Assembly: GCF_029360585.1 (NCBI RefSeq)
Contig: NZ_JAQZSJ010000006.1
Span: 1 to 64,000, forward strand
DNA: 64,000 bases
Origin: Cohnella caldifontis
Lineage (GTDB): Bacteria > Bacillota > Bacilli > Paenibacillales > Paenibacillaceae
Reading direction: 5' to 3'
The notes beneath the pieces were generated by a model, which was given only the letters and a program-made list of their open reading frames with translations, ran no database searches and was not told where the DNA came from. Positions 57,953 through 64,000 of the stretch are shown here, in pieces. Each line of letters starts with the position of its first letter. The stretch's first letter is position 1. The position numbers and the translations under genes were made by a program.

Positions 57953-58453
57953 ATGGCGCTCCTGGACTGGCTTTTCGGACCCCGCGCCCGCGAACGGGAA
58001 CGGGTTCGGGAGCTGGAAAAGCGGGTCGAGACCGTGGAAAGGCAAATCCGGCGGTTGTCGGAGGACAAGCCCTCTTGCCCGCCGCTGGTGATTCAGCATG
58101 CCGAGAAGGTCGTGGTGGAACGGGTGGATTACAGCAGCCATTTCGGCACCTTGGACATCGACAGCTTGTCCGGCCAGCTGAACATCGGCTTGAACGTCCA
58201 AAGGCCGCTCGGGCCGGACGAGCCTTTGCCCGGATTCGCGAGTCCGGCGCGTCCTCCGGGCGGGCCTGCCTTCCCGGGTTTGCCAGCCGACGATCCCCCT
58301 CCCGGCTCGTTGCCGCACGACGCGAAGCCGCAAGGTCCGCCCAACAGCGGACCCGCCTGCCATATCCGCCCCCGCCGTCCGTTCGGGGGAAACGGCGAAA
58401 AGCCCGCCGAATCGGCGGGCGATAAAGGCGCGTCGTCTACGAATCCCGGATGA
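57953..58453 (+). CDS. GerPC-like coiled-coil protein (locus B)
   Basis: A 166-residue protein. An N-terminal coiled coil (ERVRELEKRVETVERQIRRL, about residues 15-38) is followed by TLDIDSLSGQLNIGLN, the same GerPC-type element as in the gene at 31052. The C-terminal half is Pro/Gly-rich and probably disordered. The ATG at 57953 follows GAGGTGA. The 3-prime end overlaps the convergent Hsp20 gene by 17 bp. Confidence 0.72.
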   Translation: MALLDWLFGPRARERERVRELEKRVETVERQIRRLSEDKPSCPPLVIQHAEKVVVERVDYSSHFGTLDIDSLSGQLNIGLNVQRPLGPDEPLPGFASPARPPGGPAFPGLPADDPPPGSLPHDAKPQGPPNSGPACHIRPRRPFGGNGEKPAESAGDKGASSTNPG

Positions 58454-58892
58454 AAATTTCCCGAAACGGCTCGGCGTGGTTGATTTTCGGCATCCGGATT
58501 TCCAACACGCCTTCATGGAAACGGGCAATCGTGCGGCCGGTGTTGATGTCCGACGGCAATGGGATTTCCTGCGACTCGCTGCCGTGCTCGATTTTCAGCT
58601 TTCTCCGGGTGGCGAAAAAACGGACGCTGCGGGGCGAAGTCCCTTCCGGGAGCTTGCAGCGGACGAAAATCGAACGGTGGGTCTCGAACAGCTCGTAATC
58701 GATCTCCTTGTTGAATGCGGGAAGAATCCCTTGCCAGCCCGGCACCGCCTTCGGCAGGAATTCCCCGATCGCCTTCTGCACGAAGTTCGAAAGGTTGCCC
58801 GCGTCCAAGTCCTTGCCGATAAACGGCATTTGCTTCATCAAGTCCCGTTGAAATTGCTGCCAATCCATCGCGGGATGACGTTTCCCGTTCAT
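58437..58892 (-). CDS. Hsp20-like protein (third alpha-crystallin protein)
   Basis: A 151-residue protein. The N-terminal helical half (DWQQFQRDLMKQMPFIGKDL) is followed by an alpha-crystallin domain (RSIFVRCKLPEG, SVRFFATRRKLKIEHG, ARFHEGVLEIRMPK). More divergent than the other two and reminiscent of CotP-type coat proteins. The ATG at 58892 has only a modest ribosome site; the ATG eight codons later is possible. Convergent with the GerPC-like gene. Confidence 0.78.
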   Translation of the reverse strand: MNGKRHPAMDWQQFQRDLMKQMPFIGKDLDAGNLSNFVQKAIGEFLPKAVPGWQGILPAFNKEIDYELFETHRSIFVRCKLPEGTSPRSVRFFATRRKLKIEHGSESQEIPLPSDINTGRTIARFHEGVLEIRMPKINHAEPFREIFIRDS

Positions 58893-58959
58893 CGAAATTT
58901 CCCGCCTTCCGTCGCGATCTGACCTATTGTATGCCGCCCGCCGCCCAAATGATACCGTT

Positions 58960-59673
58960 TCAGGCTTTGACGGCCGAGAAATCGCAAGCCCGGAAATACT
59001 GTTCCTGGGCCAGCATCAGCTGGGTATATTTCAGGAGACCCATGCCCACCTCGGGATCGAACAACGTCGTCAAGTCGAGATCCTGGAGCTCGCTCTCGTC
59101 TACGTCCGCTTCATGGCTCATGAAAGCTTCCGGCTGCGGCCTGTCGCAGCGGAAGCCGGCTCCGCGGAGGCATTCCATCCATTCGTCCACCGAAGCGATC
59201 TTGTCGATGCCGAAATAATCCAGGATTTCGTCATAGGTTTCCTCGGGCATCGGCTCATGTAGGACCATTTCCCGGTCGAGCAGCCGTCCATTCGGCTTGA
59301 GTACGCGGTAATACTCCCGGATGGACGGCTCCAGCCCCGCGAACAAGGTGACCGATTCGGCGAACACGACGTCGAAGGTCTCGTTCTCGAACGGCAAAGC
59401 CGTTACGCTGCCCTCCACCCACTCGATTCCGTCCAACCCTTCCTCCGCCGCCCGCTTCCGGGCTTTCTCCAGCATCAGGGGGTGCTGATCCAAAGCGGTG
59501 ACGCGATAGCCCTGCTTCGCCAGGTAACACGCGGTCCTTCCGGTGCCGCAGCCGACTTCCAGAATGCGCAAGTCCGACGCGGGGAGTTGGCCGAGCAGCC
59601 TCCGGGTCGCCCGGAAGCCGCCCGGATGCGCGGAAGACACGCCCAGCCTCGACAACATATCCATGTATTCCAA
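58960..59673 (-). CDS. Class I SAM-dependent methyltransferase
   Basis: A protein of about 237 residues. Motif I is RILEVGCGTGRTACYLA, with TALDQHPLMLEKAR and SVTALPFENETFDVVFAESV following. SRLGVSSAHPGG near the N terminus is typical of a Bacillales family of small-molecule methyltransferases. The start is uncertain: a TTG at 59673 has GGAGGAGG at good distance, while the TTG at 59706 used by the longest frame has none. Substrate unknown. Confidence 0.82.
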   Translation of the reverse strand: MEYMDMLSRLGVSSAHPGGFRATRRLLGQLPASDLRILEVGCGTGRTACYLAKQGYRVTALDQHPLMLEKARKRAAEEGLDGIEWVEGSVTALPFENETFDVVFAESVTLFAGLEPSIREYYRVLKPNGRLLDREMVLHEPMPEETYDEILDYFGIDKIASVDEWMECLRGAGFRCDRPQPEAFMSHEADVDESELQDLDLTTLFDPEVGMGLLKYTQLMLAQEQYFRACDFSAVKA

Positions 59674-59763
59674 AAGGAACTCCTCCTCCAAGGATGCATT
59701 TCCCAATAGGTATATGGAGGAGGTTCAAATGCCGTGTTTGCGTTCGCCCAGACCGGGCAAATT

Positions 59764-60981
59764 TTAGGAGCTAACCGTTCCCCGAACCGGGTCCTTCGCG
59801 GCGTACGCATGCTGCTTTCTGCGAATCGCCGGCGGAAGGTCGGCGAGCTCGTTGACGGAGACGACCGCATCCGTCTTCTTCGCCGGCTTGGTCCAATAGC
59901 GCTCGTTGCCGGGCAAATCGTCGAACCAGGCAGCGTCCGGCGGACAATCGAGCGTCATGAACCGTCCGTAATTTCCCTCGCGCGACTGATGGTATTTCAG
60001 GTACGCCTTGCCGTTCTCGATCGCCAGGATTTCGATTTTTCCGGACGTATGGCTCATCGAAAGCCGCACCCGTTTGCCCAGCCCGGACGTTCTCGCTTTG
60101 GCCTGCTCTACGATCTCGTACACTTTGGCCAAGGGCAGGACGAACGCCTTATTGCCCGCCACCGGCCGGTTCACGAAGAAATAGTACGGGGTCACGCCCG
60201 CCCAGGACAAACGGTCGAGCAACTCGCCGAGCACGATCGGATCGTCGTTGATGCCGCGCAGCACGGGCGTCTGATTGACCACGATCGCGCCGGCCCGGTG
60301 CAGCGCTTCGAAACCCTTCATCGCTTCGGGGGTGATTTCGCGCGGGTGGTTGATATGGGCCATCACGTAAATCCGCTTCTCGGGCGTGGAATAAGCACGG
60401 ATCAGATCGAGCAGCGCCTCGTCTTCGTATATGCGCATCGGGTTGAATACCGGAAGCTTCGAACCGAGACGGATGATCTTGACATGGTCGATGGCCCGAA
60501 GACGCTCGATGATGGTCCGCAATTTGGGCGTGCCGAGGATCAGGCTGTCGCCGCCGGTCAGCAGGACGTTGCTGATCTCGGGATGCTCGGCGATGTACTG
60601 CAAGCCGGGCTCGACATCCGACACGGCTTCCTTTACGTCGTTGCGGAACAGCCGCTTGCGGAAGCAGTACCGGCAATAGGCGCCGCACACCTCGGAAACG
60701 ATGAGAAGCGCGGTGGAACCGTATTTATGCTGGCACCCGGGGACGACATAGTTGGTATCTTCGTCGGAGGCGTCCCACCTTCCGTATTCCCCGAGTTCGT
60801 CTTCGTTCGGAATGACCAGCTTGCGGATCGGATCGGCGGGATCGCTCCAATCGATCAGATTCAGGTAATAATCGTTCACCCGAAAAACGAACTTCTCCGT
60901 AATGCGTTTGAGTTTCTGGCGGTCCTGTTCCGGAATATGCGTCAACTTGTCGATGTCGGTGATGTACTTCGGTTGTGCCAT
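59764..60981 (-). CDS. KamA-family radical SAM aminomutase (lysine 2,3-aminomutase-like)
   Basis: A 405-residue radical SAM/PLP enzyme. The iron-sulfur motif C-x3-C-x2-C is CGAYCRYCF at Cys99, Cys103 and Cys106. It is followed by NVLLTGGDSLIL, IIRLGSKLPVFNPMRI, VNQTPVLRGINDD and KYHQSREGNYG. Lysine 2,3-aminomutase makes beta-lysine, which in some organisms is acetylated to the osmolyte N-epsilon-acetyl-beta-lysine. It is shorter than Bacillus KamA (about 470), so another substrate is possible. The ATG at 60981 follows GAGGAGGG. A c-di-AMP riboswitch precedes it. No adjacent acetyltransferase (AblB) is present. Confidence 0.85.
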   Translation of the reverse strand: MAQPKYITDIDKLTHIPEQDRQKLKRITEKFVFRVNDYYLNLIDWSDPADPIRKLVIPNEDELGEYGRWDASDEDTNYVVPGCQHKYGSTALLIVSEVCGAYCRYCFRKRLFRNDVKEAVSDVEPGLQYIAEHPEISNVLLTGGDSLILGTPKLRTIIERLRAIDHVKIIRLGSKLPVFNPMRIYEDEALLDLIRAYSTPEKRIYVMAHINHPREITPEAMKGFEALHRAGAIVVNQTPVLRGINDDPIVLGELLDRLSWAGVTPYYFFVNRPVAGNKAFVLPLAKVYEIVEQAKARTSGLGKRVRLSMSHTSGKIEILAIENGKAYLKYHQSREGNYGRFMTLDCPPDAAWFDDLPGNERYWTKPAKKTDAVVSVNELADLPPAIRRKQHAYAAKDPVRGTVSS

Positions 60982-61030
60982 AAACACCCTCCTCAAACAT
61001 GGTTTTCTTTCCCGACAGGGTCTTTTGCGG

Positions 61031-61057
61031 CAACAAAAAAGACCCGCTGCACGGGTC
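61031..61057 (-). terminator. Attenuator terminator of the c-di-AMP riboswitch
   Basis: Minus strand GACCCG pairs with CGGGTC around TGCAG, followed by TTTTTTG. It lies between the aptamer and the aminomutase start codon. An upstream GGGTCAGG could compete for pairing as antiterminator. Confidence 0.75.
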
Positions 61058-61104
61058 AATAGACGAACGGAGCATACTCGTTCCGCCGAATACATGCCTG
61101 ACCC

Positions 61105-61240
61105 ATCCAAAGCTGACGAGGTTAGCTGACGGACTCGGGATAGATGGTTCCCTACGGCCCCGGCAAGGACCGATTCGCCCCACAAGATTGGTTCCCCCGC
61201 TTCCCGGCCGAAACCGGGAATTAAGCTCGGTTATGCGATT
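61105..61240 (-). promoter_or_regulatory. Cyclic di-AMP (ydaO/yuaA) riboswitch upstream of the aminomutase gene
   Basis: The minus strand holds the conserved ydaO blocks in order: GCTTAATTCCCGG, GCGGGGGAACC, TGTGGGGCGAATCGG, GTAGGGAACC, and ATCCCGAGTCCGTCAGC followed at once by TAACCTCGTCAGC. The last block is the most diagnostic part of the motif. Known ydaO riboswitches bind two c-di-AMP molecules and turn expression off by favouring a terminator, which is present here. Usual targets are potassium, osmolyte and cell-wall genes. Confidence 0.92.
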
Positions 61241-61263
61241 ATGGGAAAGATTGACTTACCTAC

Positions 61264-61292
61264 ACTATAACAAATGATTGCTTTACCGACAA
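61264..61292 (-). promoter_or_regulatory. SigA-type promoter of the riboswitch-aminomutase transcript
   Basis: Minus strand TTGTCG (61287-61292), 17-bp spacer, TATAGT (61264-61269, 5/6). Transcription would start near 61257, giving a leader of about 275 bases. Confidence 0.7.
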
Positions 61293-61440
61293 TTTAAATT
61301 TTCTAATAAAGTTGTTTGTAAATTTTTTGTAGATTTTTGTCACCAAGCGCGATGGAAGCGCAACGTTTCCTAAACTATATCAAAGGACGGATTATCTGAC
61401 AATCTCATCTTTATAATTAAGTTGTTTGTAATAATTTATA
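61293..61440. other. AT-rich intergenic patch with a 14-bp direct repeat
   Basis: This stretch is markedly AT-rich in a GC-rich window. AAGTTGTTTGTAA occurs at about 61309 and again at about 61419, 110 bp apart, both on the plus strand. A TATAAT at 61412 points rightward but no plus-strand gene follows. It lies upstream of the riboswitch promoter and downstream of the UPF0316 gene. Possibly an upstream activating or nucleoid-protein site. Confidence 0.45.
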
Positions 61441-61473
61441 TGGCCATCGCATAGGATGTTTTTTTGCGTTTCC

Positions 61474-62007
61474 CTACCGCACCCGGTGTCTTTCCGTCAC
61501 CCGCGTCCAAAAGCCGCCTTGGAATCGCGACGGTTCGTGCGAAATGACGAACGCCTTCGGCGCCAGTTCGGATAACGAGGACATCAATCGTTCTTCGTTG
61601 CTTCGCTTCACCAGCACCTGCATGACCATCCGTTTGCCGTCCCGTCCGTCCGCAAGCCAAGAGGTGACTCCGTATCCCAGGTTCCTCAATTGGACCGGCA
61701 GTTCCAATTCCGCGGAATCCACGATCACCTGAACCACCAAATAGCCGAGGGCCAGTTTTTCTTCGATTTTGTTCCCCAAATAGACGCCCAGACCGTAGCC
61801 TACGCAGTAAGCCGCCATATTGACCGGATCAGATACGTTACGGAGCACCAGCGTCAAACCGAGCAAATAGACGAAAACTTCGACGGTCGAGAGTAAAGAC
61901 GCGACCGCTTTCCGGCCCTTGATCATCAAGATCAGCCGCAGCGTGGAGAGCGACACGTAAACGATGTTGATCGCAATGATGACGAGAACGGTATACACGC
62001 TGATCAT
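61474..62007 (-). CDS. UPF0316 (DUF2179) membrane protein
   Basis: A 177-residue protein with three N-terminal hydrophobic segments (VYTVLVIIAINIVYVSLSTL, then VFVYLLGLTLVL, then YCVGYGLGVYLG) and a C-terminal ferredoxin-like DUF2179 domain (GYGVTSWLADGRDGKRMVMQ, VFVISHEPSRFQGGFW). Similar to Bacillus YebE. Function unknown. ATG at 62007 with GAGGGGGAT upstream; a longer TTG frame lacks a site. It lies between the glycine-betaine operon and the aminomutase, all on the minus strand, 75 bp after the upstream binding-protein stop. Confidence 0.87.
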   Translation of the reverse strand: MISVYTVLVIIAINIVYVSLSTLRLILMIKGRKAVASLLSTVEVFVYLLGLTLVLRNVSDPVNMAAYCVGYGLGVYLGNKIEEKLALGYLVVQVIVDSAELELPVQLRNLGYGVTSWLADGRDGKRMVMQVLVKRSNEERLMSSLSELAPKAFVISHEPSRFQGGFWTRVTERHRVR

Positions 62008-62082
62008 TCGGATCCGATCCCCCTCGCCGTTGTTCAAACGAAAAAGCGGCCATTCCCGCAGGATTGACCGCCTATCGATATC

Positions 62083-62949
62083 TTATTCCGCGCCATTCAC
62101 CCAGGCGTCCACTTTGTCTTTGTTGGCTTCCACCCATGCCTTGGCGGCGTCTTCGGGGGACTTGCCGCCCTGGATCTCGACCATGACATTCGCCATGTCG
62201 TCCGAGGTCCATTCGAACTGGTCCAGGAACGTATACGCGTCTTTCTTGTCTTTGTCCAATCCTTTGCGGACGATCGTATGGATTTGCTCGTCTCCGCCGA
62301 AGACGCCTTTGGGGTCGTCCAAGTATTTGAGGTCCATCTTCGCGAACATCCAGTGCGGCGTCCAGCCCGTGACGACGATCGGCTGCTTATTGTCGTATGC
62401 CTTCTGCAGTTCTTGGGCCATCGCGGCCGACGAACTCTCGAGCAGCGCTATGTCCTTCAGCGGATACTCCTTGATCGCTTTTTCGGCCGCCATCATGATG
62501 CCGGCGCCCGGCTCGATCCCGACGATCCGGTTGTTGATCGATTTGGCGACTTCGGGTTTATTCAAATCCTCGATGGACTGAATGTCCATGTAGGCCGGAA
62601 CGGTCAAGCCGATTTTCGTCCCGTCCAGGTTCGTGCCGAGATCCACGACGTCCTTCTGGTATTTCTCCCAATAGGAAGCATGCGTGCCCGGGAGCCAGGC
62701 CGCGACCATCGCGTCCGCGCTGCCGTCCGCGATGCCCGCCCACATCGGGCCCGCGTCGACCTGCATCATCTCCACCGCGTAGCCCAGCCTGGACTCGAGC
62801 ACCTCTTTGACGACGTTCGTGCTCGCGATTTCGGAATCCCACGCCACGTAGGCGAGTTTAATCGACTTCTCTTCTTTTTTGCCGCTGGAACAAGCGGCCA
62901 ACAGGGCGATCACCAACATCATCGATACGGCTAAACTCCATTTCTTCAA
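62083..62949 (-). CDS. opuAC: Glycine betaine/proline ABC transporter substrate-binding lipoprotein
   Basis: A 288-residue OpuAC-type lipoprotein. The lipobox is LLAAC at about residues 16-20. The mature part begins IKLAYVAWDSEIAST, and tryptophans of the betaine cage are present in MWAGIADG, AAWLPGTHASYW and VVTGWTPHWMF. The start is a TTG at 62949 with AAGGAG ten bases upstream. Last gene of the importer operon. Takes up compatible solutes under osmotic stress. Confidence 0.92.
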   Translation of the reverse strand: MKKWSLAVSMMLVIALLAACSSGKKEEKSIKLAYVAWDSEIASTNVVKEVLESRLGYAVEMMQVDAGPMWAGIADGSADAMVAAWLPGTHASYWEKYQKDVVDLGTNLDGTKIGLTVPAYMDIQSIEDLNKPEVAKSINNRIVGIEPGAGIMMAAEKAIKEYPLKDIALLESSSAAMAQELQKAYDNKQPIVVTGWTPHWMFAKMDLKYLDDPKGVFGGDEQIHTIVRKGLDKDKKDAYTFLDQFEWTSDDMANVMVEIQGGKSPEDAAKAWVEANKDKVDAWVNGAE

Positions 62950-62964
62950 AAGCGGACAACTCCT

Positions 62965-63798
62965 TCAGGTATGTTTTCTCTTGAACGCGTTTTGCGTCAA
63001 GCGATCAAGCAGGATGGCCATGATGACGATCGCGATTCCGGCCTCGAACCCGATGCCCGTCTTGGCCTGGGTGACGGCCCGGTACACGAGCGCGCCTACC
63101 CCTTGCGCCCCGATCATGGAGGAAATGACGACCATGGACAGCGACAGCATGATGGTCTGGTTAATGCCGGCCATGATGGTAGGCAAGGCGAGAGGCAGCT
63201 GCAGCTTGAACAGCTTCTGCGCGGGCGTGGACCCGAACGCGTCGGCCGCCTCGACAAGCTCCGAGGGCACCTGGCGGATGCCTAGATTCGTAAGCCGGAT
63301 CGTCGGCGGAATGGCGAAAATGATCGACGCGATGACGCCGGGAACGACGCCGAGCGAGAAAAACGTGACCGCCGGCAGCAAATACACGAATGCGGGCATC
63401 GTCTGCATGAAGTCCAGAATCGGCGTTACCGTCTGCCGGACTTTGCCGCTGCGCGCGCAGAGGATGCCGATCGGCACGCCTCCCGCGATGGACAGGATCG
63501 AGGCCGTCAGGACCAGCGCCAGGGACTTCATCGAAGGTTCCCACAACCCCAAGTTGTCGATCAGGAACAATCCGACGAAAGCGAACGCCGCCATTTTCCA
63601 CTTGCCGATCCCGTACGCCAGCGCGGCGATCAACACCATCAGGACGAGGGCCGGCACGCCGAGCAGCGCGCGTTCGATGCCGTCCGTCATGCTCCCGATG
63701 ATGATGCGGATCAGATCGAAAAACGGGCCGAAATGGTCCGTAAGCCAGGTTTCCAGCCATTCGACGCCGTCACCGAGCGGCAGCTTGGGCAAATCCAT
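62965..63798 (-). CDS. opuAB: Glycine betaine/proline ABC transporter permease
   Basis: A 277-residue OpuAB/ProW-type membrane protein. The inner loop reads VEAADAFGSTPAQKLFKLQLPLALPTIMAGINQ, the betaine-permease EAA motif. The ATG at 63798 follows GGAAGGAGGGAG and lies inside the 3-prime end of the ATPase gene (29-bp overlap). Confidence 0.95.
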   Translation of the reverse strand: MDLPKLPLGDGVEWLETWLTDHFGPFFDLIRIIIGSMTDGIERALLGVPALVLMVLIAALAYGIGKWKMAAFAFVGLFLIDNLGLWEPSMKSLALVLTASILSIAGGVPIGILCARSGKVRQTVTPILDFMQTMPAFVYLLPAVTFFSLGVVPGVIASIIFAIPPTIRLTNLGIRQVPSELVEAADAFGSTPAQKLFKLQLPLALPTIMAGINQTIMLSLSMVVISSMIGAQGVGALVYRAVTQAKTGIGFEAGIAIVIMAILLDRLTQNAFKRKHT

Positions 63799-64000
63799 CC
63801 GCGCTCCCTCCTTCCGGTACCGCGTTGCCCGCGAGGGCGGACAGCACGGCTCCTTTAATGACGATGCCTCGCAGCCTCTCCCGATGGTCGATGACGGCTA
63901 CCGGCACCTTGGCTTCGGCCATTGTCTCGAACAGCTCGTTCAAGTGCGTGTCGGGCGTTACCCAAGGGACTTTGGACTGCATGACCTCGAGGATCGTCTT
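63770..64000 (-). CDS. opuAA: Glycine betaine ABC transporter ATP-binding protein, C-terminal part (cut by window edge)
   Basis: The last 76 residues of an OpuAA/ProV-type ATPase; the rest lies to the right of the window. What is visible is the C-terminal half of its CBS region (VPWVTPDTHLNELFE, VPVAVIDHRERLRGIVIKG), which in OpuA senses ionic strength and c-di-AMP. The frame is open to the window edge (KTILEVMQSK). Overlaps the permease start by 29 bp. Confidence 0.88.
   Translation of the reverse strand, partial: KTILEVMQSKVPWVTPDTHLNELFETMAEAKVPVAVIDHRERLRGIVIKGAVLSALAGNAVPEGGSADGFAQAAAR

Overview
The window looks like a chromosomal segment of a high-GC, endospore-forming Paenibacillaceae bacterium (Cohnella/Paenibacillus type). 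Supports are strong AAGGAGG-type ribosome sites with many TTG/GTG starts, several LytS-type kinase/AraC-type regulator pairs beside sugar ABC transporters, two YjcZ-type sporulation peptides, GerP-like and alpha-crystallin proteins, and ydaO and pfl riboswitches. No rRNA, tRNA, transposase, phage gene or CRISPR array was seen. The genus is an inference.

Layout. 1-16.1 kb is a carbohydrate island: a luciferase-like monooxygenase, a sulfatase, a three-gene sugar ABC importer, a kinase/regulator pair, an AraC regulator, a GH78 rhamnosidase and a GH4 glycosidase with its own AraC regulator. 16.2-19.3 kb holds membrane proteins of unknown function, one of them internally duplicated, and a secreted RCC1-repeat protein. 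19.4-25.2 kb holds a long L25/Ctc protein and a compact type III polyketide operon (synthase, methyltransferase, FAD oxidoreductase, MMPL pump). 25.7-27.4 kb has folD behind a ZTP riboswitch, divergent from udk. 33.2-40.4 kb is an Lpl-type oligosaccharide importer with its kinase/regulator. 41.0-43.1 kb has a 33-residue basic ORF, an AdaA-type repair regulator and an MFS exporter. 44.7-53.7 kb is an alpha-galactoside system (GH36, binding protein, kinase/regulator and divergent permeases) with a cre-like site. 53.8-56.3 kb has a CBS protein, a YjcZ peptide, a DUF421 protein and map. 59-64 kb is an osmotic-stress group: a KamA-family enzyme behind a c-di-AMP riboswitch, a UPF0316 protein and the start of a glycine-betaine importer.

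The most unusual content is two related spore-coat-like loci. Locus A (about 28.4-32.8 kb) is a nine-gene run plus one divergent gene. Locus B (56.3-58.9 kb) is a four-gene run facing an Hsp20/GerPC-like pair and a further Hsp20. Both combine small GerPA-like modules that share a K-x-N-x-G-x-G signature, a GerPC-like coiled-coil protein and small heat-shock proteins. Locus A adds a zinc ribbon, a PDZ-less trypsin-like protease and Sm-like small proteins. I propose they build a multi-component layer or permeability structure of the spore. This rests on sequence pattern and context only.

Four intergenic stretches (start of window, 25.3 kb, 40.6 kb, 43.4-44.5 kb) carry repeats of unrelated sequence but nearly equal period (50-52 bp). 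The largest has about 22 copies of a 51-bp unit.
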